From positions 310,001 to 374,000 of the forward strand of contig JAEYWY010000002.1 in NCBI GenBank assembly GCA_023428695.1: a stretch of 64,000 nucleotides of DNA, in the 5' to 3' direction. Positions 34,632 to 43,631 of this stretch are shown here, piece after piece; positions within the stretch are counted from its first letter, which is position 1; the number at the start of each line of letters is the position of its first letter. The translations under genes were made by a program, and so were the position numbers. The notes under the pieces were generated by a model. The model did not search any database, had not been told where the DNA came from, and saw only the letters and a list, made by a program, of their open reading frames with translations. Origin of the DNA: Bacteroidota bacterium. GTDB lineage: Bacteria; Bacteroidota; Bacteroidia; Cytophagales; Cyclobacteriaceae.

Positions 34632-35804
34632 ATGAAAAAGCTACTACTCGTATTCACACTCATTTCACAACTCCTGTCAGCCCAACAATTTCCGTTGTCG
34701 GAGGAAGCTGAAATTTCAGTGATTACCATCGGTCCTTATCAGGGAGAGTTGTACTCCGCCTTTGGACACAGTTCATTCAGGGTGTTCGATCCAAAAGCCA
34801 GGTTTGATGCCGCATACAACTATGGCGTATTCAATTTCAATCAGCCGAACTTCTATCTCAACTTCACAAGAGGCTACCTTTATTATCAGCTCGGTGTTTA
34901 TGATTACCCAAGTTTCGAAGCGCACTACATCGAACATGATCGGTACGTGCACGAACAGGTACTGGATTTAACACCGGAACAAAAACAAAAGCTGTTCGAC
35001 TACCTTCAATGGAATGCACTGCCGGAAAACAGATTCTATCGCTACGACTACTTCTACAATAACTGCGCAACTAAAATGCGTGATGTAGTGAAGCATGTAC
35101 TACAAGACTCCGTGCGATTCGACGGCAGCCACATCGAAACACAGTACACAATCCGTGAGTTGACCGACCTTTATTTGAAAGAACAGCCGTGGGGCGATCT
35201 TGGTATCGACATTTGTCTGGGACTGCCAATGGACAAAGTCGCCACGCCTGACGAATACATGTTTCTTCCTGACTACGTTGAAGCCGGATTTGAACACGCC
35301 TATATTAAAAAGAACGGTGCTGAATTTCCGATAATAAAGACAAAGAATATCATTTTTGATTCACGTGAACAAGTCGCCAAACAACAACGCTACGGACCAC
35401 TGATTGCGTTCTCAATTGTTGCCGTCTTGATTGCGACGATCACATTCCTGGATTTTCGAAAGAAACGTTTGTCGAACTGGCTTGATGGAATTCTGTTCGG
35501 CGTAACGGGTGCAATCGGAATCCTCTTGTTCGTGCTTTGGTTTTTTACGGATCACAACGCCGCAGCACGAAACATGAATTTGCTCTGGGCATTTCCGCTG
35601 CACCTAGTCGCGGCAATCGCACTTGTAAAAGGTCCACGGTGGCTGCGAACCTATTTTTTGGGAACAGCGATACTCTGCGTGCTTTTACTTCTCTCCTGGA
35701 CCATACTTCCCCAGCAATTGCATACCGCACTGATTCCGCTCGTCCTGGCAGAAGGCATCCGTGGTTTTGCACAATACAGAATCCGGCAGACGGTGCGGTC
35801 TTAG
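34632..35804 (+). CDS. DUF4105 (Lnb N-terminal domain type) membrane protein
   Basis: A 390-residue protein with a signal peptide (MKKLLLVFTLISQLLSAQ), an extracytoplasmic domain of the DUF4105 type and, from about residue 255, several hydrophobic helices to the C-terminus. The domain shows conserved GHSSFRVFD (about residues 45-53) and YDYFYNNCATKMRD (about 137-150). The His and Cys of these motifs recall thiol-hydrolase active sites, but activity is not established. The function is unknown to me. It ends with a 4-base tail-to-tail overlap with lpdA. Confidence 0.85.
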   Translation: MKKLLLVFTLISQLLSAQQFPLSEEAEISVITIGPYQGELYSAFGHSSFRVFDPKARFDAAYNYGVFNFNQPNFYLNFTRGYLYYQLGVYDYPSFEAHYIEHDRYVHEQVLDLTPEQKQKLFDYLQWNALPENRFYRYDYFYNNCATKMRDVVKHVLQDSVRFDGSHIETQYTIRELTDLYLKEQPWGDLGIDICLGLPMDKVATPDEYMFLPDYVEAGFEHAYIKKNGAEFPIIKTKNIIFDSREQVAKQQRYGPLIAFSIVAVLIATITFLDFRKKRLSNWLDGILFGVTGAIGILLFVLWFFTDHNAAARNMNLLWAFPLHLVAAIALVKGPRWLRTYFLGTAILCVLLLLSWTILPQQLHTALIPLVLAEGIRGFAQYRIRQTVRS

Positions 35805-37201
35805 ATGTGAATCGGTCTGTTCTCTGTTGCTGCGAGACAAGCTTCCTTAACGGCCTCCATATACGTCGGGTGTGCATGCGACATCCGTGAAACGTCTTCG
35901 GCAGACGCTCTGAACTCCATCGCAGTTACACCAGCCGCAATCATATCGGCTGCACGAGCTCCGATAATGTGTATACCAAGAATCTCATCCGTTTGTTTAT
36001 CGGCAAGAACCTTGACAAGCCCGTCTGTGTCCATACTGGCACGTGCGCGACCAAGCGCTTTGTAGGGGAATGAACCTGTCTTGTAAGCACGTCCCTGTTC
36101 TTTCAATTGTTCTTCGGTATAGCCTGCGCTGGCAACTTCCGGCCAGGTGTAAACGACTCCGGGAATCAGGAGGTAATTGATATGCGGTTTCTGACCGGCA
36201 AGCTGTTCGGCGACCATCACACCTTCCTCTTCTGCCTTGTGAGCCAGCATTGCTCCGCGCACGACGTCACCAATCGCATACACGTTGTCAACTTTGGTCT
36301 TCAGGTGATCATCAACGGGAATTTGTCCTTTGACGGTTTCGATTCCAATTTTATCCAGACCAAGTCCTTCTGTATAAGGACGACGCCCGATACTTACGAG
36401 GCAATAATCTCCGGAAAGCGCAACAGCTGCCCCACCGTTCTTCGGTTCCGCAATCACAGCTACTTCCTTACCCTTGTTTTCAACGCTTGTGACTTTGTGA
36501 CCGAGATAAACATCCATTCCAAGCTTTTTCACAGCCTTCAGTAATTCCTTGCCCATGGTACCATCCATCGTAGGAATCAGGCTGTCGAGGAATTCAACAA
36601 CACTCACTTTCGCACCCAGGCGCGCATACACCGAGCCAAGTTCCATGCCTATAACTCCACCTCCGATCACGATCAGATGTTTCGGAACTTCTTTAAGCTC
36701 CAAAGCTTCAGTGCTGCTGATTATTCGCTTCTTGTCGAACGCCGCGAAAGGAAGCGGTGTCGGCTTCGAACCGGTTGCGATAATCACATAGTCCGCCTTA
36801 AGCGTCGTGGCCTTACCATCTGCGGCGGTTACTGAAATTGTATTCTTGTCGACGAACGAACCAACACCCGTGTGTACATCAATCTTGTTTTTTTTCATCA
36901 GGTAGGCGATGCCATCAACGTTGGATTTGACAACACCTGCCTTGCGTGCAATCATTTGTTTCAGATTGACTTTGGGCGCGGGTATTTCGATACCATGCTC
37001 TTTGAAATGTTCTTTCGCCTGAATGAAATGCTCTGATGAATCGAGCAATGCCTTCGAAGGAATACATCCGACATTCAGACATGTGCCGCCCAGCGTGTTG
37101 TACTTTTCAATGATAGCCGTCTTAAATCCAAGTTGTGCGCACCGGATAGCAGCGACGTAGCCACCGGGTCCGGATCCAATTACGATTACGTTGTATTGCA
37201 T
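35801..37201 (-). CDS. lpdA: Dihydrolipoyl dehydrogenase (E3)
   Basis: The FAD- and NAD-dependent E3 subunit re-oxidises dihydrolipoyl groups of 2-oxo-acid dehydrogenase complexes. The 466-residue protein has the FAD-binding GSGPGGYVAA (9-18), the redox-active disulfide C41-C46 (GGTCLNVGCIPSK), the NAD-binding VIGGGVIGMELGSVY and the C-terminal HAHPTYMEA with the catalytic His and Glu. The longer frame upstream (to 37240) lacks family similarity; the ATG at 37201 starts directly at the FAD fold. It follows sucB by 54 bases, so this E3 is probably dedicated to the 2-oxoglutarate complex. Confidence 0.96.
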   Translation of the reverse strand: MQYNVIVIGSGPGGYVAAIRCAQLGFKTAIIEKYNTLGGTCLNVGCIPSKALLDSSEHFIQAKEHFKEHGIEIPAPKVNLKQMIARKAGVVKSNVDGIAYLMKKNKIDVHTGVGSFVDKNTISVTAADGKATTLKADYVIIATGSKPTPLPFAAFDKKRIISSTEALELKEVPKHLIVIGGGVIGMELGSVYARLGAKVSVVEFLDSLIPTMDGTMGKELLKAVKKLGMDVYLGHKVTSVENKGKEVAVIAEPKNGGAAVALSGDYCLVSIGRRPYTEGLGLDKIGIETVKGQIPVDDHLKTKVDNVYAIGDVVRGAMLAHKAEEEGVMVAEQLAGQKPHINYLLIPGVVYTWPEVASAGYTEEQLKEQGRAYKTGSFPYKALGRARASMDTDGLVKVLADKQTDEILGIHIIGARAADMIAAGVTAMEFRASAEDVSRMSHAHPTYMEAVKEACLAATENRPIHI

Positions 37202-37255
37202 GCTGAATGTTGAGTGTTTAGAGACTAATGTTTCGTGCAATCATTCTGATTTTGA

Positions 37256-38761
37256 TCAGACACCCAGGATAAGTCTGCCGGGATCTTCCAGCATTTCCTT
37301 CACACGCACCAGGAAGCTCACCGACTCTCTTCCATCGACGATACGATGATCATAAGAAAGCGCAACATACATCACAGGACGGATAACAATCTCACCTTTC
37401 TTCACCACCGCGCGTTCTACTATGTTGTGCATGCCAAGAATCGCTGACTGCGGGGGATTGATAATCGGAGTCGAAAGCATTGAGCCGAAGACACCACCAT
37501 TCGTAATCGAGAATGTTCCTCCGGTCATTTCCTCGATCGACAGCTTGCCGTCGCGGCCGCGTGTGGCCAAACGAACAACTTCACTTTCAATCTGCGCAAA
37601 GCTCAATTGATCGGCATTGCGAATCACAGGAACCACGAGACCTCTGGGCGTTGAAACCGCTATGGATATGTCGCAGTAATCATGGTAGATTACTTCATCC
37701 TTATCGATCGAAGCGTTTACAGCAGGAAACTCTTTTAGCGCAGCACAAACCGCTTTCGTAAAGAAGGACATGAATCCCAGCCCTACACCATACTTTTCCT
37801 TGAATTGGTCCTTATAACGGCCGCGAAGTTCCATAACGGGTTTCATGTCAACCTCGTTGAACGTAGTCAGCATTGCTGTTTCGTTCTTGACCGACACAAG
37901 ACGTTTTGCGATCGTTCTGCGCAGCGATGTCATTTTTTCGCGGCGCTCTGTGCGTTCGCCGGGTACGGAAGGAACCGCCGCCTGTGTTTTGGAAGCCTCC
38001 GGTTTTGAGACCTGAGCCTTCTGTGCATCTTCCTTGGTAATGCGTCCACCCACACCAGAGCCTTGTACCTGCCCCGCTTTGATTCCTTTTTCGTCAAGTA
38101 TCTTGGCAGCGGCAGGTGAAGGATGACCTGCTGCATAACTCGTGTCACTCTTCTGAGGGGTTTCATTGGTTGCAGGTGTTTGTGCACCTGAACTTTGAGC
38201 CGACACGCCCTCCATTACTTCAATTTTGCAAATCAAACCTCCGATCGGTAACGTGTCTTTTTCTTTCGCCACGATCCGGAGTATGCCGGTAGCTTCGGCG
38301 GGTAGCTCAAACGTTGCCTTGTCGGATTCAACTTCTGCAATCACTTCATCCAGACGAACAAGATCGCCGTCTTTCTTAAGCCATGTCGAAATCGTAACTT
38401 CAGTGATAGATTCTCCTACGGCCGGAACCTTCATCTCCTTAACTTCTCCGGTTGCTTTCGGCGCATCACCTTTGGACTGTTGTTGAGGTTTTGAAGCAGA
38501 AGAAGTCGATGCTGCAGCGGCCTTGCCGTCCTCAATGATTTCACAGATGACATCACCGATCGGAACAGTGTCGCCTTGTTTTCGCAGTATCTTCAGCGTA
38601 CCAGCCTGTTGCGCGGTCAGTTCGAATGTTGCTTTATCCGATTCCAGTTCCGCGATCACTTCGTCCAACTGCACGACGTCGCCATCCTTTTTTAGCCAGT
38701 TCGCAATCGTAACTTCTGAAATCGATTCACCCACAGTGGGGACTTTGACTTGAAATGCCAT
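37256..38761 (-). CDS. sucB: Dihydrolipoyllysine-residue succinyltransferase (E2) with two lipoyl domains
   Basis: The E2 core of the 2-oxoglutarate dehydrogenase complex transfers succinyl groups to CoA. In 501 residues there are two lipoyl domains (about 1-77 and 108-185), each with the lipoylated lysine in ESDKATFEL. A flexible Ala/Pro/Gln linker follows, then an E3-binding domain (HPSPAAAKILDEKGI to about 255) and the acyltransferase domain with catalytic SYDHRIVDGRE near the C-terminus. E. coli SucB has a single lipoyl domain; the second here looks like a recent internal duplication. It lies between sucA (41-base gap) and lpdA. Confidence 0.95.
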   Translation of the reverse strand: MAFQVKVPTVGESISEVTIANWLKKDGDVVQLDEVIAELESDKATFELTAQQAGTLKILRKQGDTVPIGDVICEIIEDGKAAAASTSSASKPQQQSKGDAPKATGEVKEMKVPAVGESITEVTISTWLKKDGDLVRLDEVIAEVESDKATFELPAEATGILRIVAKEKDTLPIGGLICKIEVMEGVSAQSSGAQTPATNETPQKSDTSYAAGHPSPAAAKILDEKGIKAGQVQGSGVGGRITKEDAQKAQVSKPEASKTQAAVPSVPGERTERREKMTSLRRTIAKRLVSVKNETAMLTTFNEVDMKPVMELRGRYKDQFKEKYGVGLGFMSFFTKAVCAALKEFPAVNASIDKDEVIYHDYCDISIAVSTPRGLVVPVIRNADQLSFAQIESEVVRLATRGRDGKLSIEEMTGGTFSITNGGVFGSMLSTPIINPPQSAILGMHNIVERAVVKKGEIVIRPVMYVALSYDHRIVDGRESVSFLVRVKEMLEDPGRLILGV

Positions 38762-38802
38762 TAAGTTTGCAGTTTAATGTTTATACGGCCGTTAATTTTT
38801 CT

Positions 38803-41532
38803 TTAGATTTCAAATGCCTTTTGAACAATCTTGTCCTGTTCAACCTTGTGAACTTTTGAGTATCCTGTCGCAGGCGAAGCACTTGCCTTGCGCGAAACAT
38901 AGCCGATCTCGTGCTTGGGCATCATGCGCTGAATATAAGACAGGCATCCCATGTTTGCCGGCTCTTCCTGAGCCCATACCAGTCGCGCATCCTTGTAGCG
39001 TTTCAGCACCGCTTTCAGTTGCTTCTCAGGGAATGGCGCCAGTTGTTCCAAACGGATAACGGCAGTGTCCTTGGTTTTCCGTTTTTGCTGCGCTTCGATC
39101 AGATCATAATAGATCTTACCGGTACACATGATCACGCGGTTCACCTCTTTCGCATTTACGCGCGTGTCATCAAGTACTTCCATAAATCCGCCGTCGGTAA
39201 ATTCCTGAAGCGGTGAGATCACACCCGGGTGACGCAACAACGACTTTGGCGAAAACACAATACATGGCTTCCTGAAATGCCACATCACCTGACGGCGCAG
39301 CAAATGGAAGAAGTTCGCAGGCGTTGTAGGGTTGGCAACAATCATGTTATACTCCGCATACAACTGAAGGAATCGTTCCGGTCGTGCGCTTGAGTGTTCA
39401 GGACCCTGGCCCTCATATCCGTGAGGCAACAACATCACAAGTCCGTTCATCCGCTGCCATTTTGATTCGGCACTTGAAAGGAACTGGTCAATAATAACCT
39501 GTGCGCCGTTGACGAAGTCGCCGAACTGTGCTTCCCAGATTACCAGAGCACGTGGCGACGACATGGCGTAACCATACTCATATCCAAGTACACCAAACTC
39601 CGACAACAGGGAGTTGTAAATATGAAACTTCGCCTGGTTCTTATCCATCCGGTCGAGTCCGCAATACGGTTCGTTCGTATTGGCATCGAAGAAATAGGCA
39701 TGGCGATGTGAGAACGTTCCGCGTTTTACGTCTTGTCCCGACATCCGAACGGGAGTCTTTTCAAGCAACAGCGATCCGTACGCCAGCAATTCCGCTTCCG
39801 CCCAGCCAAGTAATTTTTCTTCAAAAAATGCGGTGGTACGATCCTTAAGCAACTTCTCAATTTGCTTGAGTGGCTTGAATCCTTCAGGAATAGTCGTAAG
39901 GGCTTTCGCTACCTTGTCAATTACTTCCTGCCTGATTGATGTGGCTGGACTTGCATCGAAATCTTCCGGCTTCGCAAAGTGCATCTGCTCCCATTCCTCC
40001 TCAATCTTCTGGGGCTTATACGGCAGGGGCTTTTGCTTGACCTCATTGAGGCGATCCTGAAGCTGACTCCGGAAGTTTTTGTCAAGCTCTCCTGCGAGAG
40101 CAGCGTCAATCTTTCCGCCATCCACGAGCCTTTTCACATAGACCTCCCGTGGATTGGGATGTTTCGCGATAAGATTGTAAAGCTTCGGCTGTGTGAATTT
40201 TGGTTCATCGCTTTCGTTGTGCCCGTGACGACGATAACACAGGAGATCGATAAATATGTCTTTCTTATAACGGACCCGATATTCGACGGCAAGGTTCGCG
40301 GCAAAACACACGGCTTCTGCATCATCACCGTTCACGTGAAGCACCGGTGCATCAACAATCTTCGCGATATCCGTACAATAAATACTTGTTCGCGCGTCGT
40401 CATAGTCAGTTGTAAATCCGACCTGGTTGTTGATCACAAAGTGGATTGTTCCTCCGGTGGTGTAACCAGGAAGACCCGACATCTGGACAACTTCATAAAC
40501 GATACCCTGACCTGCGACCGCAGCATCGCCGTGGATGAGTACTGCCATGCCTTTTGAAACTTCACCTTTATACTCGTCGTCGATCTGACCACGGGTGTAA
40601 CCCAGCACAAGCGGATCCACGGCTTCCAGGTGCGAGGGGTTGGGAGTGAGCTTAACGTATATCTTCTTACCGGAAGGTGTGCTTATGTGACTGGAATATC
40701 CCAGGTGATACTTCACGTCACCGTCTCCCATCGTCTGTTCGGGATTAACGTTGCCTTCAAATTCAGTGAAGATCTGTTCGTATGTCTTTCCAAGAATGTT
40801 AGTCAGTACGTTGAGGCGACCGCGGTGAGCCATCCCGATTACGACTTCCTTCACATCAAGCTCTGCTGCTTTGTTGATGATTGTCTGTAATGCCGGAATT
40901 GTGTTTTCACCACCTTCAAGCGAAAACCGCTTCTGACCAATAAATTTCGTATGAAGGAAATTTTCAAAAACAACCGCCTCGTTCAGTTTGGAGAGGATTC
41001 TCTTCTTCTCGTCCTGGCTCGGATTATACGCGTAGTACTCCATTTCGATTTTCTCATAGAGCCATGCACGAATTTCATCATTCCGAATGAAGTTGTGCTC
41101 GAAACCAATAGGACCGAGATAAACAGCCTGAAGCTTTTCGATGATTTTGCGCAGGGTAGACCGCGGCATTCCGATTTCTGATGCAACGTCGAATTCTGTG
41201 TCGAGGTCGGCATCGGTTAACCCGACGCTCTTGTGATCCAGGTTGACGTTGTGATTCCGACGTTCGCGAACGGGGTTCGTCTTCGACTTCAGATGGCCGA
41301 AAGACCGGTAGTGGAAGATCAGGTTCCGAACCTGTGTTTCCTTTATTGAATGTGATTCTTCGCCAGCGGATACGGTATGCCCGTTTTCGCCATAGCGCTG
41401 TTGAGAGAATTCAAACCCTTCAAAGAACTTTTGCCATGAGGGGTCCACGGAGGTTGGATCAGATTTGTAATTTTGATACATCTGGTCGAGGTACCCCACG
41501 TCTGCATTGGAGATATATGAATACTTATCCAT
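38803..41532 (-). CDS. sucA: 2-oxoglutarate dehydrogenase E1 component
   Basis: SucA is the thiamine-diphosphate enzyme of the TCA cycle that decarboxylates 2-oxoglutarate and passes the succinyl group to SucB. The 909-residue product has the family N-terminus (GYLDQMYQNYKSDPTSVDPSW, in part), the MAHRGRLNVL and HLEAVDPLV motifs, the ThDP-binding GDAAVAGQGIVYE, and the transketolase-type C-terminal half with AQFGDFVNGAQ. The frame opens at 41553, but a TACATTTG promoter element covers that position, so the ATG at 41532 is the start. First gene of the complete E1-E2-E3 operon. Confidence 0.96.
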   Translation of the reverse strand: MDKYSYISNADVGYLDQMYQNYKSDPTSVDPSWQKFFEGFEFSQQRYGENGHTVSAGEESHSIKETQVRNLIFHYRSFGHLKSKTNPVRERRNHNVNLDHKSVGLTDADLDTEFDVASEIGMPRSTLRKIIEKLQAVYLGPIGFEHNFIRNDEIRAWLYEKIEMEYYAYNPSQDEKKRILSKLNEAVVFENFLHTKFIGQKRFSLEGGENTIPALQTIINKAAELDVKEVVIGMAHRGRLNVLTNILGKTYEQIFTEFEGNVNPEQTMGDGDVKYHLGYSSHISTPSGKKIYVKLTPNPSHLEAVDPLVLGYTRGQIDDEYKGEVSKGMAVLIHGDAAVAGQGIVYEVVQMSGLPGYTTGGTIHFVINNQVGFTTDYDDARTSIYCTDIAKIVDAPVLHVNGDDAEAVCFAANLAVEYRVRYKKDIFIDLLCYRRHGHNESDEPKFTQPKLYNLIAKHPNPREVYVKRLVDGGKIDAALAGELDKNFRSQLQDRLNEVKQKPLPYKPQKIEEEWEQMHFAKPEDFDASPATSIRQEVIDKVAKALTTIPEGFKPLKQIEKLLKDRTTAFFEEKLLGWAEAELLAYGSLLLEKTPVRMSGQDVKRGTFSHRHAYFFDANTNEPYCGLDRMDKNQAKFHIYNSLLSEFGVLGYEYGYAMSSPRALVIWEAQFGDFVNGAQVIIDQFLSSAESKWQRMNGLVMLLPHGYEGQGPEHSSARPERFLQLYAEYNMIVANPTTPANFFHLLRRQVMWHFRKPCIVFSPKSLLRHPGVISPLQEFTDGGFMEVLDDTRVNAKEVNRVIMCTGKIYYDLIEAQQKRKTKDTAVIRLEQLAPFPEKQLKAVLKRYKDARLVWAQEEPANMGCLSYIQRMMPKHEIGYVSRKASASPATGYSKVHKVEQDKIVQKAFEI

Positions 41533-41550
41533 GATTTTTTGCAAAGGAAA

Positions 41551-41558
41551 CAAATGTA
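41551..41558 (-). promoter_or_regulatory. Bacteroidota -7 element of sucA-sucB-lpdA
   Basis: On the minus strand this reads TACATTTG, a full TAnnTTTG match, ending 18 bases before the chosen sucA ATG. It rules out the longer start at 41553. Confidence 0.65.
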
Positions 41559-41669
41559 GAGATACCCTCTCACTTAAAAAAATTGCGTACTCGTATAAGC
41601 GAATATTTAGTCGAACCAGCTGTTTTTAAGATTTTTAGAGGATTCCATTTCCAGAAATAGAAATTAACT

Positions 41670-41677
41670 TATCTTTG
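41670..41677 (+). promoter_or_regulatory. Bacteroidota -7 element of rpsP
   Basis: TATCTTTG matches TAnnTTTG; the rpsP ATG follows 50 bases later, leaving a leader of about 45 nt. Confidence 0.65.
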
Positions 41678-41727
41678 CGGTCCTTAAAAAACAGGACGAG
41701 TTCCAGAATTTTAAAAACTGACAAACA

Positions 41728-42273
41728 ATGGTTAAAATCAGACTGGCCCGCCGGGGCCGCAAAAAACTGGCGATGTACGATGTAGTCGTAGCCGATGCCA
41801 GAGCACCACGTGATGGTCGCTTTATCGAAAAGCTGGGTACCTACAACCCGCTTACAAACCCCGCCATGATCAACATTAACGACGACAGGGCTTTCCACTG
41901 GGTCATGCAGGGCGCACAACCTACCGACACCGTTAAGGCAATGCTTTCGTACAGAGGTATTCTGCTGCGCAAACACTTGCAGATTGGTGTTCTGAAGGGT
42001 GCAATCACTCAGGAGCAGGCTGACAGCAAACTTGCTGAATGGCTGAAGAACAAGGAAGCTGCAATTCAGGCAAAACGCGACAAACTTACTCAATCAAAAG
42101 AAGCAACCGCGAAAGAAAGAAAAGCAGCCGAAACGAAAGTGCGTGAAGCCCGCGCCGAAGCTATCCGTCAGAAGGCAAAAGTCGCTGAGGAAGCTGCTGC
42201 CGCAACAGAGGCCGCTCCCGCAGAAGGTGAGGCTCCTGCAGAAGCCGAGCAATCAGGTGAGGCACAAGCATAA
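41728..42273 (+). CDS. rpsP: 30S ribosomal protein S16 with long C-terminal extension
   Basis: Residues 1-80 are the normal S16 (MVKIRLARRGRKKLAMYDVVV, in part, and the KLGTYNPL motif). The protein continues to 181 residues with a Lys/Glu/Ala-rich helix (about 105-155), likely a coiled coil, and an acidic Ala/Glu/Pro tail. Usual S16 length is 80-100 residues; extended forms occur in Bacteroidota. First gene of the rpsP-rimM-trmD-rplS cluster, with its own promoter and followed by a terminator before rimM. Confidence 0.96.
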   Translation: MVKIRLARRGRKKLAMYDVVVADARAPRDGRFIEKLGTYNPLTNPAMININDDRAFHWVMQGAQPTDTVKAMLSYRGILLRKHLQIGVLKGAITQEQADSKLAEWLKNKEAAIQAKRDKLTQSKEATAKERKAAETKVREARAEAIRQKAKVAEEAAAATEAAPAEGEAPAEAEQSGEAQA

Positions 42274-42293
42274 TTTGACGTAATTGAAATAAA

Positions 42294-42330
42294 TGCCAAC
42301 GCCTCGCCGGTGTTGGCATTTTTTATTTTT
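42294..42330 (+). terminator. Rho-independent terminator between rpsP and rimM
   Basis: A 10-bp stem (42294-42303 with 42309-42318, one G-U pair) and a 5-nt loop are followed by a T-rich run at 42319-42330. It begins 21 bases after the rpsP stop, and rimM starts 12 bases after it, so it would make rpsP more abundant than rimM-trmD. Confidence 0.85.
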
Positions 42331-42341
42331 AGACCTCCACG

Positions 42342-42857
42342 ATGAATAAGCGGGATTGTTTTAACGCAGGATTTATTCTCAGACCGCACGGCCTGAAAGG
42401 CGAAGTAACGGTCTCGCTTGAGCCGGATTTCGCAGAAATCATTGATGCAGTTGACGCAGTCTTCCTTGAAACCAATGGCGGTCTGGTCCCTTATTTTATT
42501 CAGTCTTTCTCGGCCAGGGGCAATAAAGCCTATTTCAAATTTGAAGATGTTGATTCAATCGAAGCTGCCCAGGCCATTTCGAAAAAACCCTTTTTTCTTC
42601 CTCGCAACATTCGCCCTAATGCGGCTTCAGGTGAGTTTTATGATGATGAGGTTCCCGGTTACAGCGTAATCGAAAAGGAACTCGGAACACTTGGTGTCGT
42701 GCAGGAAGTTATACAGGCCGGCCCCAATAAACTTATAATGCTTCTTCACGGCGAAAAGGAAGTTCTGATCCCGGTGGAAGGACCCTTCATAACAAAGGTG
42801 AACCGCGCCAGAAAGCAGATTGAGGTAACGCTTCCCGAAGGTTTTTTGGATATTTGA
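42342..42857 (+). CDS. rimM: Ribosome maturation factor RimM
   Basis: RimM binds S19 and assists maturation of the 30S head. The 171-residue protein has the N-terminal RimM barrel (ILRPHGLKGEVTV near residue 12) and the C-terminal PRC-type barrel (about 95-171; VLIPVEGPFITKVN). The length is normal. trmD starts 2 bases after its stop. A strong terminator stands directly upstream; expression depends on read-through from rpsP or on a weak promoter in the T-rich stretch (TATTTTTA at 42323-42330), which is inference. Confidence 0.95.
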   Translation: MNKRDCFNAGFILRPHGLKGEVTVSLEPDFAEIIDAVDAVFLETNGGLVPYFIQSFSARGNKAYFKFEDVDSIEAAQAISKKPFFLPRNIRPNAASGEFYDDEVPGYSVIEKELGTLGVVQEVIQAGPNKLIMLLHGEKEVLIPVEGPFITKVNRARKQIEVTLPEGFLDI

Positions 42858-42859
42858 CT

Positions 42860-43558
42860 ATGCACATCGACATCATTACCACGCTTCCGCGGTTGATTGA
42901 GAGTCCATTCTCCGATTCAATTCTGAAGCGCGCGCAGGCAAAGGGGATCGTTACCATCAATGTCATTGATCTGCGTGAGTATGCGACAAACAAGCACCGG
43001 ACAACCGATGACTACGCGTTCGGTGGCGGCGCCGGCATGGTAATGATGATTGAACCCATTGACAATTGCCTGCAGGATCTGAAGTCGCGTCGAAGCTACG
43101 ACGACATTATTTATATGAGTCCTGACGGCGAACGTTTTACACAGAAGATCGCCAATCAACTCAGCCTTAAGGGTAATCTGATCTTGCTTTGTGGCCATTA
43201 CAAAGGAGTCGACGAACGCGTCCGGGAACATCTTATCACGCGGGAAATCAGTATCGGTGATTATGTGCTCTCAGGAGGTGAGCTCGCCGCGGCCGTCGTC
43301 GTCGATGCGGTAGTGCGCCTTATTCCGGGAGTACTTTCGGACGAGACAAGCGCACTGACTGATTCCTTTCAGGATAACCTGATCGCACCGCCGGTTTATA
43401 CCCGGCCAGCTGAGTACAATGGTTGGAAGGTCCCGGAAGTGCTGATGTCGGGTCACGAAGCAAAAATTGCGGCCTGGAGACAGGAAAAGGCGCTTGAACG
43501 AACCCGTCTTCGGAGGCCAGAACTGCTTTCCGGCCCGGAAACGGAAGGAGCCGAATAA
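42860..43558 (+). CDS. trmD: tRNA (guanine-37-N1)-methyltransferase TrmD
   Basis: TrmD methylates G37 of tRNAs to prevent frameshifting. The 232-residue protein shows the SPOUT knot motifs LLCGHYKGVDERV and SIGDYVLSGGELAA, and the catalytic aspartate region DSFQ. The frame can be read from a TTG at 42854 overlapping rimM, but the ATG at 42860 gives the family start MHIDIITTLP. Co-transcribed with rimM. Confidence 0.95.
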   Translation: MHIDIITTLPRLIESPFSDSILKRAQAKGIVTINVIDLREYATNKHRTTDDYAFGGGAGMVMMIEPIDNCLQDLKSRRSYDDIIYMSPDGERFTQKIANQLSLKGNLILLCGHYKGVDERVREHLITREISIGDYVLSGGELAAAVVVDAVVRLIPGVLSDETSALTDSFQDNLIAPPVYTRPAEYNGWKVPEVLMSGHEAKIAAWRQEKALERTRLRRPELLSGPETEGAE

Positions 43559-43597
43559 ACATTTTGCGCCGCTGTTTCACAATCGACTTTTATTCCA

Positions 43598-43605
43598 TAC
43601 ATTTG
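43598..43605 (+). promoter_or_regulatory. Bacteroidota -7 element of rplS
   Basis: TACATTTG matches TAnnTTTG, 26 bases before the rplS ATG and 40 bases after the trmD stop; it gives rplS its own promoter. Confidence 0.65.
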
Positions 43606-43631
43606 CACTCCATTTTCAAAACCATCGAGTC

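Noticed and set aside
39979..40557. 192-codon open frame on the plus strand opposite sucA
   Set aside because: Antisense shadow of a highly conserved gene; no domain or start signal.
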